Below are positions 34,927 through 46,949 of a stretch of 64,000 nt of DNA, piece by piece. The DNA comes from Sesamum alatum (taxonomy: Eukaryota > Streptophyta > Magnoliopsida > Lamiales > Pedaliaceae), in the NCBI GenBank assembly GCA_034509735.1, contig JACGWO010000011.1, forward strand, positions 22,304,979-22,368,978, read 5' to 3'. Within the stretch, counting starts at the first letter, position 1. Each line of letters starts with the position of its first letter. Under the pieces are notes generated by a model that was given only the letters and a program-made list of their open reading frames with translations, was not told where the DNA came from and made no database searches. A program made the translations under genes and the position numbers.

Positions 34927-35955
34927 AGATATGAACTAAAAGTGACATAAAAATTACTAACAATTAGAATCAAATAAGTTGCCATGTAATTGATTTGGAT
35001 TATCTATGACATGCATACATGGTATTAAATATATTAAACATTAATACTATAATATTACAAATAACAATTAAATGGGATTCATGACAAATTTGTTTTTGTC
35101 GACCATTACATTTTATTTCATATAATAATACTAACAAAGCATTTAAAATCATGTATATAGACATACGAAGGATATCTATGTTGGTGAAGTAAATAAATAA
35201 AAAAATGACCTCAAGTTAACCAAAAAGAATGAAATCACAATATATATATATATACACGCCATGATATCAAAGCATCGAATACCTCTATATAAATAAATGA
35301 AGAAGCGTCGGGCTTCTTAAATCAAGCTATTATCTCAAATCATTTCAGGTGAAAAATTAATAGTTATATTTTATCAACACTTCAGGGGTGATGGTATAAA
35401 ACATTTCACCTACTGCTGGAGGTAATTTAACTCATTACTTACTTCAAGAAGCAATGGAAGTTTATAGAACACATCCACTCTATGGGATAAAATCGAGAAT
35501 TATATGCCTACTTCTGGAGGCAATATCAATTATGATAAATCCATTATTTATATATGTCCACTTCAAGGGACAATAAAATGTATAGAATTATTCATATCTC
35601 CTTATTGAATATACAAGAATAATATCATATACAAGGTTTAAAGGTCTTCAGTAAAAGCTTACAAGCAATTATGGAATGACACAAAATCTTTTGATATAAT
35701 GTATAAGTCCCTAAATGTCAAAACGAATACGATCAGAAAACATACGAGCTTGAATCTGCAACCATAAGCTTATCTTAATATCACCAATACACAATGGATA
35801 TAAAAATTAGATTCACTAGATAGCATACTAGTAAGTATTTTATAGATATGCCACTATAGAGATATTACGTTGGAAAATTAAATCTTACTACAATGATCTC
35901 CTTGATGATTAGATGGAGCTAGTCTTGAAAACGTAAAGCTCTCGTGCTGATAACG

Positions 35956-36204
35956 TGTGATAAAACTAACATAAAATTGTAACAATATGAGAACTAGAAT
36001 TGAGAGGAAAGAATATAGTATTCTTATATTATTTCTCCTTGTCACAATCCAAAATGAAGTGGCCTATTTATAGGCTCCAAAATTACAACCAAAAGGCTCA
36101 TATTTGATGAGGGGAGATGAATCACAAGAGTTTCAATTTTATGAGGGAATGTAAAGAGCATGGAAGATGAAGATGAGCATCCACAAACTTTAAGTTTCAT
36201 AACA
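35956..36204 (-). repeat. 5' LTR of the Copia element
   Basis: Same 249-bp sequence as 30803-31051 with about 10 differences; TATA-like site at 36065-36072. Directly inside, 35941-35955 reads CGTTATCAGCACGAG on the minus strand, the likely primer-binding site. Confidence 0.92.
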
Positions 36205-36209
36205 ATTGT

Positions 36210-36782
36210 GGCATTTAGATGCATAATTTTATAATTGGGTTATAAAAATATAAATTGTAATTAATTTTTTATGATTGATGAAAGAATTTAAAAGTTATTT
36301 ATTGGAATTAATGGATAATTAGATGAAAAAATAATTATTGTAGGATTAGAAGTTAAAAATTTCAACTTTTATTAAAATTTAATTTTGGATGAAATTGTGT
36401 ATGCACTCGACACGTAAATTTGATCTGTTCAATTGCAGGGTTAAAACGGAAACTAAGAAAGCAAATAGTTTAGTTTGAGAGAAAATTAATGTTCATATAT
36501 GTCTAATAAATATTACATTTGTTTTAAATCAATGTTATTTTTATGATAAATAATATTGTAAATTTTGTGATGTTTGTAATTCTTTGTTACGAAATGAAAT
36601 ATATTTTATTATAAAAGATTGTTACATGCTAACATTATACATGTGTACACATTTTTTCTTTTTTAAGTTCAAATTTTAATTTTTATGTGTTGAGTAACTT
36701 TATGATAGCAACTAATCCAAACTTAATTAAAGAAAACCACAAATAATAATTCATGATTCATATTAGTGTTGCAAAAAGTTGA
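36210..36782. other. AT-rich spacer between the Copia and CACTA elements
   Basis: No gene or element ends recognised. Ends in TGA (36780-36782), the left copy of the CACTA target duplication. Confidence 0.5.
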
Positions 36783-37324
36783 CACTACAAAAAAAAAAAA
36801 AAAACAAGGGATTTGTAATACACACGGCTTTTGCCACCAATTTGTAATGAAAAAATTTTCATGACGTCATTTTGAAATCCCGAAAAAATCAACTTTTTGT
36901 AACAGCCAAACCGATACAAAAGCCGTTACAAATAACATGTAGAACAAAAGTTGATACAAAAATTCAGGCCGTTGCAATTTGTAACCGTTTTTGCAATTCC
37001 TCGTGAATTTTGGAATGGTTTAATTTTTTCATCAAGTGAACTGTTCCAAAGGGTGTACAAAAAGTCGTTCCAAATATATAAATGAGAAACACATTACAAA
37101 AAGTGTTCCAAAAAATATTGGTTGTTACTAATTTCATATGATTTTTAGCATGACTTTGTTATTTCAATTAGACCGTCACAATTTGTAACTGCTTTTGCAA
37201 TTCCTCGTGAATTTTGGAACGATTTAATTTTTTCGTGAAGTGAATCGTTCCAAAGGATGTACGAAAAGCCGTTCCAAATATATAAATGAAAAACACGTTA
37301 CAAATGGCGTTCCAAAAAACATCA

Positions 37325-38870
37325 GCCGTTACTAATTTCACATATTTTTTGTACGACCTCGTTATTTTGTAACGATTTTTAAAAATAAGACAAGCCGTTA
37401 CAAGGGCCGCATAAAATACCGGTACATAATTTTGGCGGAAAATTTAAAATTTTTGAGGGAATTCCTTCTAATTAATTGACCGTCCCAAAATCTGTACCAA
37501 AATCCATCCAAGAAATTAATCTTTAAAAACTATGGAAAAAGCCGTTACAAAATTTGTTCACTTTCAAAAATTATATTTTCAAGTACGATATCTTAAAATT
37601 CGGGCACCCAATTCATACCAAATTTAAGTATATATAAGAATATGTCAATTAGATCAATTCCAATGGTATGATATAAAATCCGATGGCCTGATTGAACGAT
37701 CGATACACCATCTTTCAATGATTATACTTATGTTCAGGGTATGATATCTCGACATCCGTATACCCAATAAGTCTAAAACTTTACCAAACGTAATTTTCTA
37801 TCCATTACATCATATCTAACGGTTTGATCTGAATTTTTACAGCCCGATTAACCTATGCAGTTCAACAATGTAAGATGATACTTACATCAATGTAATACTA
37901 ACATTTATAAATATAGAAATTTATTACATGTTGTGAACATATATCATTGTCATCTATAAAATATTTTTATGTATTTCAATTGCATTAATCCATATAATGG
38001 ATACTTTTCTAAAGCATTTAATTATTAATTACAGATTTTATTTATTTAATGGATATTGTAATAAAAATAATTAAATATTTAGAATACTTTTAGGGACGGC
38101 TGTTACTAATTTCATATGGTTTTTTGGCATGATCTTGTTATTTTGTAATGATTTTTAAAAATAAGACAAGCCGTTACAAGGCCGCATAAAATACCGGTAC
38201 AACAATTTTGGCGGAAAATTTTAAATTTTTTTGAGGGGATTCCTTCTAATTAATTGACCGTCCTAAAATCGGTACCAAAATTATTCCAATAAATTAATAT
38301 TTAAAACCGTGGAAAATGCCGTTACAAAAATTTGTTCACTTTCAAAAACTTATATTTTCAAGTACGATATCTTAAAATCCGAGCACCCGATTCATACCAA
38401 ATTTAAGTATATATAAGAGTGTGTCAATTAGATCAATTCCGATGGTATGATTTAGAATCAGATGACCTGATTGAATGATACACCATCTTCAATGATTACT
38501 CTTATGTTCGAGGTACGATATCTCGACATCCGTATACCAATAAGTTTAAAACTTTATCAACTGTAATTTTCTGTCCATTACATCATATCTAACAGTTTGA
38601 TCTGAATTTTGACAGCCCGATTAACTCATCCAGTTCAACAATGTAAGGTCATAGTTACATCAATGTAATACTAACATTTATGAATATACAAATTTATCGC
38701 ATGTTGTGAACATATATCATTGTCATCTATAAAATAATTTTATATATTTCAATTGCATATTCCACATAATTGATACTTTTCTACAACATTTAATTGTTAA
38801 TAACGGATTTTTTTATTTAGAATATTTTAATAAAAAATAATTAAATATTTGAAATACTTTTAGGGACGAC
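37325..38870. repeat. 773-bp tandem duplication in the CACTA element
   Basis: Two adjacent copies (37325-38097, 38098-38870), roughly 90% alike by eye. Both start GC(C/T)GTTACTAATTTCA and end ATACTTTTAGGGACG. Shared blocks include AATACCGGTACA and GATATCTCGACATCCGTATA. Confidence 0.85.
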
Positions 38871-39429
38871 TTTATCAAGTATCATAGTTTGCCACTCAAT
38901 TTATAACACCTTTAGGATTAATTTTTGTAATACCTTTTGGCATGACTTTTCACACTTCGTAACACACTTTGTAGCAGGTTTAGGGACGGCCCTGGCCGTT
39001 CCAAAAATTATTGTATATAAGTAACACTTGTTATTTTTTCTCCCATTTCCCCTCTCCCCTTCCACATTTGCCCTCCACCCCCCTCCCTTGCCCTAGCCCG
39101 CCGCCACCCGCCGCCGCTCCGCCGCTGACGCCTCCCTCCACTCATCTCGTGCCGCCGCCCGCCCGCTCCCTCCGCTGGCCCTCACCACCCAACACTCTCT
39201 CTTCCCTCTCTTCCATGTAAGTAATTTTCTGAATTTTTTTAAATTTTTAGAAAAATTTATGTATATTTTCTGTTTTTATTGGATATATTTGTTAGACATT
39301 TTCTGTTTTATTAGGTATATTTGTTGGATATTTTCTATTTTTATTGGGTATTTGTTGGAATATATGATGCTTATTGGGTATATTTGTTGGAATGTATGAT
39401 GTTTATTGGGTATATTTGTTGGAGTGTTG

Positions 39430-40320
39430 AAGTTTTGGAAAATAATTTTCTCGAATTTTTCTGTAATTTTTATAATTTTTTGAAAAAAATAAGTAATTTT
39501 TTCGTAATCTAGGAAAAACAATATTCTGTAATTATAAAATAAAAATCTGAAATTTTTTCTATTTTTTTTTTAATTTTTCTGTAATTTGTTGGATATTTTC
39601 TATAATTTTTTTAAAAAAATAAGTAAGTTTTTGTAATTTTGGAAAAAGATATTCTGTAATTATTAAAAAAATCTGAATTTTTTTCTATTTTTTCGAATTC
39701 TTCTATAATTTGTTGGATATTTTCGGTAATTTTTTTAAAAAAATAGTTAAGTTTTTGTAATTCTGGAAAACAATATTCTGTAATTATTAAAAACAAAATC
39801 TGAATTTTTTCCTATTTTTTCGAATTTTTCTGTAAATTGTTGGATATTTTCTGTAATTTTTTTTAAAAAAATAAGTTAGTTTTATTAATTTTGAAAAGTA
39901 ATATTCTGTAACAAAAAATCTGAAGTTTTTTCCTATTTTTTCGAATTTTTTTGTAATTTTTTGGAAATTTTCTGTATTTTTTTTTAAAAATAAGTAAGTT
40001 TTTGTAATTTTTGAAAATAATATTCTGTAATTATTAGAAAAATCTGATTTTTTTCTATTTGTTTTTTTATTTTTTCTGTAATTTGTTGGATATTTTCTAT
40101 AATTTTTTTCAAAAAAATAAGTAAGTTTTTATAATTTTGGAAAATAATATTCTGTAATTATTAAAAGAATCTGAATTTTTTTTCCTTTTTTTTTTCAATT
40201 TTTCTGTAATTTATTGGATATTTTCTGTAATTTTTTTTTTATAAAAATTAAGTAAGTTTTTGTAATTTTGGAAAATAATATTATGTAACTATTAAAAGAA
40301 ATCTGAATTTCTTTTCTATT
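39430..40320. repeat. AT-rich tandem array, period about 125 bp
   Basis: About seven units of GTTGGATATTTTCTGTAATT, then AAATAAGTAAGTTTTTGTAA, then AATATTCTGTAATTATT. Unit starts lie near 39590, 39710, 39837, 39959, 40085 and 40211. Just upstream (39290-39425) is a shorter repeat, GGGTATATTTGTTGGA. Confidence 0.8.
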
Positions 40321-40328
40321 TTTTCGAG

Positions 40329-40421
40329 GACGAGGACGAGGAACCGACTGATCCCCCGGCAACCGACGACGAGGACAAGGACGAGGAAGACACTGTTGAC
40401 GGGAAGACTTGTTTAGTTTAG
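40329..40421 (+). pseudogene. Orphan acidic last exon in the CACTA element
   Basis: Behind an acceptor-like TTTTTTCGAG| there is an open 30-codon stretch ending in TAG, very rich in Asp and Glu (DEDEEPTDPP... then DEEDTVDGKTCLV). Its GC content contrasts sharply with the array around it. Probably the C-terminus of a former CACTA-encoded protein or of a captured gene; the paralogue is unknown. Confidence 0.45.
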
Positions 40422-41434
40422 AATTTTTATTTTGTAAAAATACAATGTTTAAATAATATTTTTATTTTGTCGGCTATATTATTTATGCTTTTTATATAAT
40501 ATTTCACATTTAAGAAATTAAACTACATATATAATAAATATTTCACATTTAAGAAATTAAACTACATATTAAATAAAAAATTAAACTAAATTAAATAAAA
40601 TCAAAAGTATAAAATTTAATCTTTTATAACGGCTTTTAGAATACTTTACACATCATAGAATTACAAAGCCGTTCCAAAGATAGTGCATAAAATTCTTATC
40701 CATTTTAAAAAAGTCGGCCCAAAAACCGGTACAAAAACAAAATGAAAACAATAACAAATGCAATTACAAAAATGGTAAACAAAGCATTACAAAGACCATT
40801 CCAAACATTTTGAAAAAATAATTTACAATACCGAAATAAAGCCGTTACAAAATAATGGCAAGTCGTTACAAAAAGAATGCAAACAACTGTTCCGAATCGG
40901 AAGGCAACCCATTACTGTCTGTGTTACAATAGCCGTTCCAACAGTAAATATGATAAAGTTACATTGGTCGTTCCAAAAACAGGTCCAAATTCATTTTCTC
41001 CATCCGGTCAAGCATTGTAACGGCCATCGTAGGCCGGTGCAAAAGTTGTTCCAAATTGTAACGGCTTTCAGCTAAACCGTTACAAATTTTTTGTAACTCA
41101 TAAAATACCTACGGATTCCTTAGCAGTTACAAAAGTCATTACAAAGTCCAAAAGTTGTTCCAAATTAATTATTTGGCCGTTACAAAAGCCATTAATATAA
41201 AATAATTTTTTTGTAGTGTGATGAGCTAACATCTAGACAAATAATAAGTTTTAAATTGATAGCGAATTGCCTAAGTGCCCGTTTGGCCTTGCGATTGGGT
41301 AGATCAAACTTATGTTTCGTGAACAAACGTAATTTCTAATTATGATGTTTGGTCCCCTTTCGACTTTAGGATTAAATTTTATCAAAATCACATTTGCTAA
41401 AAACTATAATTTGTAGTTTTAGTTTTCATCATAA

Positions 41435-43901
41435 GGCAAAATCGCAAAATTAGTCCCGTAAGTATGGGGGTGGCACAATTAGTCCTATAAGTACTGTCTG
41501 GCAATTTTAGTCCTCTATGTAATAATTTTGTGGGCAATTTGGTCCGGCCGACCCAAAAATTGGCTGAAAATCAAGAACACAAATTGGAGATTAGGGTTCC
41601 GGGTGCATACTGGGCAAATTTTAACCATTCAACATCCTATGTGGCATCCGACGTGGTAGTGGCGAGAAAAATAGGCTGTCTCCGCTTCTATCTCCCATAT
41701 AAGAGAAAAATGAATCTCTCTCTCTCTCTCTCTCTCCTCACTCTGCAAATCAGGCTGAAGGTGAAGGAAGAAAGCTGAAAATATCTTTAATGGCATCGGA
41801 TAATTATTTTACTGAAATAAACTGCTATTGTGGTATTAGGACTCCATTGAGGACATCTTGGACAAATGACAATCTGGAAGAAGGTTTTATTCATGGCCAA
41901 AATTATGGTAAGAATTCCAATTTTGGCAGATTTAAGTTTTCTAAAATATTAGATTTCTGAAGTTTTTTTTGTTATTTGGTCAAGACTGGAGGGTGCAGAT
42001 TTTTTCATGTGTGGAGGACCCCTATGTGTGTTAAGAGCTATGTGTGATACTGGTATGCGACACAAGCTCCAAAGAATGGAGACCGAAGCAAAGATATTGA
42101 AGAAGAAACTTTTTTTGCTTAAACTTTGTCTGGTAGCACCATGGGTTGTGTTCTTTGCAAGTTGGGTAGGTAGAATGGATAATGTAGGCAATGCAAGTTA
42201 GTTTAAATTTGCAAGCTTGAATGCAAGTTAGTTAATTTGCAAGCTTTATACCCTGTATCCTGTTCAAATCTCATTTCCTACAAGAACAACTTCTTTAGTC
42301 TAAATCCACAGAATGTTGAGAACATCAAAAACAGTTAGTTGCCAATGAGCAGAGTCAGCCTTTATAGAATAAATCAGCAGATTTCTCAACATTCTTCTCA
42401 AAATTTTTGACTTTATCATTCTTGGTGATTTTCAAATGTCTCCTTGTTTTTATTGCACGACTACAAATTGCATTCCTAAATTTTGTCTTAGTGCTGAAGA
42501 TCATACCTAATCAAAGGTAGATCATATTGTATCATTGGATTAAGACAATCTGTCTCATTCCTATGTCATCTCATCAAACCCTTTACAGCTCTCAAAGTCT
42601 TCTTCATCCCTAGTAAGGTCTTTTTTCACCAGATTCATTGTTATCCCTCAATCATCTTTTGTTTTTACTTTTTGCTCTTTTATATTCAACTCTTTCTACC
42701 TCTCTTTCTATTTTTTTATTTCTAAATCCTCTTCATGCACTACTCTTCAGTTTTATGAGGATTTGCTTCATCATTTTCTCAATAAAATATTATCTTCAAA
42801 TGATTCAGATTCAGATTCATGTCAGATTTTCATCCTTTTCAGTTAAACCCCCCTCCTGATTTTGTGCACTACATTCACCAGCCTGACTACCATTACCTTG
42901 CATCAAACCCTCAACATATATACAATTTCAACATCAAGAGCATTACCCAACAAATTATTAAACAACATCTCATAGTAGTTACCTGTGATACACCTCACCA
43001 ACCTTTGCGTAATAGGTTCATTAACAAAATACCAACCTCCCCAGCCATCCTATTCAGTTCTGACATAGGAATTTCATACAGCAATCACATAATCAAATTT
43101 GAAGATTACACCTCCAAAAATGCAATGTAATGTTGCCAATTCTGTATCATTACAGTTGTAAAAATACAAAACAGACACAAAATAGTTAAAAATTGGGATC
43201 CATACATACAACAACAAAGAAAAAAAAAACATCAGTGGGACCGACACACATGCAAGGACAGTTAGACAAAAAATAAAGGATGGGGCTCCACTACAAAAAT
43301 AGAAGATGGGCCACAATTGGCACTTTAATGAATACAAAAATGAGAGTGTTCCTGTAATACAGACATTAAATCATATTTTTATACGAAACAGAGAATCATT
43401 CTCAAACTAAACAAAATTATTCAAAGTTTTAAAAAGCATACTGTACGCGAGTGGAGGAAAATCATTAAAATCAGTCTCACGTAGTGGCATTGTGGTGAAC
43501 CCTGCATTTTTCTCCAATAAAAACTCATAATTCTCCCTCACTCAAGAACTAGAAGAAGGAATGGTGTTTTCGGTCGATGGGGAAGAGGGGATTAGAGGGA
43601 TTTGGGGGTTTTTAGGGTTAACAAAAATGATTTGGGGATTTTTCAGAACTTAACACCAAAATTGGCCTATTTTTTCCCGCCTCTACACGTGAATGCCACA
43701 TAGGTTGCTGACTAGTTAAAATTTGACCAGTAGGCACCGGAACCCCAATTCCCAATTTGTTTTTTGATTTCGATCAATTTTGGTCGGCAGGACAAAAAAT
43801 TACCACAAAAATTAATACATAGAGGACTAAAATTGCCAGACCAATACTTACAGGACTAATTTTGCACCCTATACTTACAGGACAAATTTTGTAATTTTGC
43901 C
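41435..43901 (+). mobile_element. MULE with ~240-bp TIRs carrying a GRF zinc-finger gene
   Basis: 2,467 bp starting GGCAAAATCGCAAAATTAG and ending in the complement of GGCAAAATTACAAAATTTG. The inverted repeats continue for about 240 bp on each side (41435-41676, 43665-43901). A perfect 9-mer TCATCATAA flanks it (41426-41434, 43902-43910), diagnostic of Mutator-like insertion. No transposase; the only recognisable gene is the GRF/transmembrane pseudogene at 41790. A (CT)n tract lies at 41715-41736 in its presumed leader. Confidence 0.9.
41790..42200 (+). pseudogene. GRF-type zinc finger plus transmembrane small protein, degenerate
   Basis: From the ATG at 41790 the frame reads CYCGIRTPLRTSWTNDN, the start of a GRF zinc finger. 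After a likely GT-AG intron it resumes as GGCRFFHVWRTPMC (from ~41990), the second half of the finger, then a basic coiled-coil stretch (LQRMETEAKILKKK) and a hydrophobic segment (LFLLKLCLVAPWVVFFASWV) ending at 42200. The usual NPGRRF.GC motif reads NLEEGFIHG, losing one zinc ligand, and a one-base shift is needed after PMC, so it is probably dead. The function of plant GRF+TM small proteins is not known to me. Confidence 0.7.
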
Positions 43902-44135
43902 TCATCATAATTATTTTACCTATCATCCATTATGCCGATCAAATAAATTTTATTATAGCATTAATATATTAACAATGTGTTTAGTTTTTGAAATTTAAAT
44001 TTGCATACTTAATTATGAAATTGTGAATCAAATACTATGATTACTTTTTTTAAAACAATAATTATCGTAAAATCAATTCTTTTATAATCAATTATCTTAT
44101 AATCGATTATGCAACTGTTAGGCCAAATTGGGCGT

Positions 44136-44780
44136 TATGCATTTTGATAGATTGGTACAAGATAATATGTATATATATATATATATATATATTTTTCTTT
44201 TGGATTGATGAATTAGGCTAATGCTTGTTTAAATATGATGTGTTAGGAAATTGGTCCACTAAAAAGTCCATGATGTTCAAACCCAACATGAGTGAACTAC
44301 AAGTTGGAACGCCAAATCATGCCTATAAAAGGAGGCGTCTAAGATACAATGTTAGATGCACAACAAGACATACAACATACATATAACATTGCAAGTTCAA
44401 AACTCTTGGCCACGATAAAGTGTTGCAACCGTGAGTTCTACATTTTCATTGGCTATAAACCTTCTCCATCTTTTGATGTGGGAGTAGCAAATATATATAC
44501 AACCTCAAAAAGTGCGACAAAGGAAATAAAGATAATTTATCCTAACTAAATGGGGAGTATGGTAACAACTTGAAAAATATACGAGTTCCATTGAAAAACA
44601 TACGACCTTCTCATAGAAAAAGATTTTCATGAAACCTTAAAGGGAGGCAAGAATCGACAAGAAAATCAATACAAGGATGTCTCTACTAGGAAAGATTTCT
44701 TCCAAGATATGAGCTCGCAAATAGAAAAGGTGATAAAACTCTGATGAATCCTCGAAAAGATTCATACGAAGAGAGTCAAT
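44136..44780. other. Spacer with a possible old LTR remnant
   Basis: A (TA)n microsatellite lies at 44170-44192. From ~44243 (TGTTAGGAAATTGG) the sequence has an LTR-like layout: a TATA-like CCTATAAAAGG at ~44321, followed by leader-like DNA that continues across the Gypsy insertion (similar AGAAAAGATT/GATTTT-rich sequence on both sides). The partner LTR is not in view. The reading frame at 44349-44549 matches nothing that I know. Confidence 0.25.
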
Positions 44781-44785
44781 GTAAG

Positions 44786-45139
44786 TGATGGTGCCAAAAT
44801 AAGACCATATACCAAATTACTGAAATTACCCCAAGCTTGCATGTAATTACCGAACTGCCATTAGGTAGTTATTTTCTTATAAGTTAGTGGGGTGAAATCA
44901 ATTACTAAAATGTCCCTAGTGATTAAATTGTAGCGTTAGATAGAGGGCGATTGGAAGGCAAAATTGTCTTTATGCCCCTCCCCATTTACTATAAATAGGA
45001 CACTAAATCCATTGTAAAGGATACTTGGTTACTATTTTTTATAATAATATTCTTGAGAAGAACTCTCAAGTTTTTGACTCACGACTACTTATTGTGTGAT
45101 TATGCTTGGATCAATCGCTTCCCGATTTTCACCCCATCA
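44786..45139 (+). repeat. 5' LTR of the Gypsy element
   Basis: Starts TGATGGTGCCAAAATAAG and ends CACCCCATCA. TATA box TATAAATA at 44990-44997. Directly inside, 45140-45160 (GCTTCCCGTCGTCCGTGGGA) is the likely primer-binding region. Confidence 0.92.
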
Positions 45140-46930
45140 GCTTCCCGTCGTCCGTGGGAACCCTGATCTAAACATTGAGGATGAACACCCAGTCAAGAGT
45201 CAGGAGCGTGAATGCGGGGCAAGAAGAAGTCGAGAGAGGAGGGAAGAATCACATGCAAGATCACGTCCCGGAGAATCCACCTGTCACAATCTACAGAACA
45301 AGAGGCAGGAAGATGCCAAGGCTCCGCCTCCACCCCCAGTCATTCAGATAACTCCAGAGGCACTTCGCCAATTGGTGGAAGATGCGTCTGCCCAAGCAGT
45401 AGAGAGGGCAGTGGCTCAGTACATAGTAGGACACACGTTACCCCCATAGCCCCCTTGCTATCCTCGCAGAGGCCCGGGGACGCCCATGAAGGTTTGAACT
45501 ATGAAGAGGAAGTCAACAGTAGGGCCACGCAGCCAGAGGACAACTATTTCCCTTTCACCTCCTCGCAGATATGTAGGCGAAGATGACTACTTCCCACCTC
45601 CTCCCCAAGGAAGACGTGAAGACTACTTCTCACCTCCTCCGCAGGGAGGACGTGAAGACAATTACTTTCACCCTCCGCGCCCAGAGGAGGTACTGCCGGT
45701 GTAGGAAGGAGTATATCAAGAGATGGGCGGCCCAATGCCTCCTCCACCTGGTTTTTGGAATCCCTTGGGGCCTCCGGATACCCAGCGCGACCTCTAGCAG
45801 TGGCGCCCCCACGACGGAGTCCATTTGCCCCCCACATTCTAGCAGAAGCCATCCATCCCGGGGTCAAGATCCCAACCTCAGCGAGTATAACGGAGTAGGA
45901 GATCCTCAGGACCATTTACACCGCTTCTTGGTCAGGGCCGATTTACTAGACATTAGGGATCCGGCCTATTGCAAGTTGTTTCGGATTACCCTCTCGGGGA
46001 AGACGATGGCATGGTTTAACCAGTTACCCCCTAGGACCATTGAGTCATTCGAGCAAATCTCCCAGCACTTCTCGCACCATTTCGCGATAAATAGGTGATA
46101 TCCCAAGACCGCATCGTATTTGTTTATGATAATCCAGTAAGAGAATGGAAGTTTGAAGGAGTACGTGGAGCACTTCTCGGAAGCAGTTTTCGAAGTCCCC
46201 CACGTAAACCAGAACTTTTGGCAAGCATCATGCAACAGAATCTGAGGAGAGGTCGGTTTAAGGAATTGATTGCTGGAAGCCTCCCTCATCTCAAGAAGAG
46301 TTGCTGTTGAGAGCTGAGAAATATATACGAATTGAGGAATCAACAAGTGCACGATCAACAAATCCCTTGAAACGGAGGGCAATAAGGAGGAAAAGGGGGC
46401 TCCTCCTAGGACAGATGGGAGCAAGCGTGAACGCAGGTATATGCCACCCGGGGATTTAGCTCGATACACCCCTCTGAATGCCCCACGAACTCAGGTTCTC
46501 GCTGTTGCCAAGCAACAAGGATTGGTGAGATGGCCTTGCCCGATAACCCGCAAAGAATGAAGTTTGACAAGTATTGTCATTTCCACAGGGATCGGGCCAC
46601 AACACCGAGGAATGCCACCATTTGAAGAATGAGATCGAGAAGTTGATTCATAGAGGAGACTTAAAAGAGTTTGTGGGGCAAAGGAAACAAGAGCCCAGGA
46701 AATCGCCTTTGGAGGCAGGCACATGGCACCTCGTCTAGAAGTGGGAGTAAGGCAAGAAATCGAGCGAGATAGCAAGGATAACCTCTTAATGGCTGGAGTT
46801 ATTGGGGTTATCTCAGGAGGCCCAGCAGGGGGAGACTCGAGGGCAAGCTGGAAAGGCCGCAGTGAGAGCAGCGGGACGCAATGCTAACCGTGTCATCTTT
46901 AGTGAGATCACAGCAGTGTCACCAGTAGAT
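45096..46930 (+). pseudogene. Gypsy gag and protease start, degenerate
   Basis: 45096-45449 encodes a charged N-terminal region. 45501-45704 has a Pro-rich repeat (DYF.PPPQG.RED, three to four copies). 45810-46098 contains the gag core (RSPFAPHILAEAIHP, then PNLSEYNGVGDPQDHL and KTMAWFNQLPP), with a one-base shift near 45866. 46565-46680 is the gag zinc knuckle (KYCHFHRD / GHNTEECHHL), itself split by a frameshift. 46795-46830 starts the protease region (IGVISGGPAGGDS). Many stops; not functional. Confidence 0.8.
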
Positions 46931-46949
46931 CCAATAGTGAGTCAGACCA

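Larger units (their letters stand above)
30803..36204 (-). mobile_element. Ty1-copia LTR retrotransposon, minus strand, defective
   Basis: 5,402 bp bounded by 249-bp LTRs and flanked by a perfect 5-bp duplication ATTGT (30798-30802, 36205-36209). By eye the two LTRs differ at about 10 of 249 sites (mostly transitions), suggesting a fairly recent insertion. Read on the minus strand, the order is 5' LTR (35956-36204), candidate primer-binding site, gag remnant, protease/integrase/reverse transcriptase/RNase H pieces, polypurine tract, 3' LTR (30803-31051). This Copia order (integrase before reverse transcriptase) sets the superfamily. Most of gag is absent and pol is broken. Confidence 0.92.
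36783..41218 (+). mobile_element. CACTA (En/Spm) transposon, internally gutted
   Basis: 4,436 bp starting CACTACAAAAAA and ending TTTTTTGTAGTG, flanked by a perfect 3-bp duplication TGA (36780-36782, 41219-41221). Subterminal regions carry many copies of GCCGTTACAAA / GCCGTTCCAAA in both orientations, the expected binding repeats for a CACTA transposase complex. The interior contains a 773-bp tandem duplication (37325-38870), a GC-rich Pro/Ala-coding exon-like block ending in a GTAAGT donor (~39040-39216), a ~900-bp AT-rich array (39430-40320), and a 93-bp acidic last exon (40329-40421). No transposase catalytic region remains. Confidence 0.9.
41276..44133. mobile_element. Tourist-like MITE split by the MULE at 41435
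   Basis: The left piece starts GCCCGTTTGGCCTTGCG, and the right piece ends with the complement of GCCCAATTTGGCCTAAC. Without the inserted MULE and one duplication copy the outer element would be about 380 bp. No clean TWA duplication is visible. Confidence 0.45.

Noticed and set aside
39011..39220. Pro/Ala-rich frame as an independent gene
   Set aside because: Inside the CACTA element and ends at a splice-donor-like GTAAGT; better read as a former transposon exon or leader.
44170..44192. (TA)n tracts, also near 55968 and 56954, as functional elements
   Set aside because: Simple microsatellites common in plant intergenic DNA.
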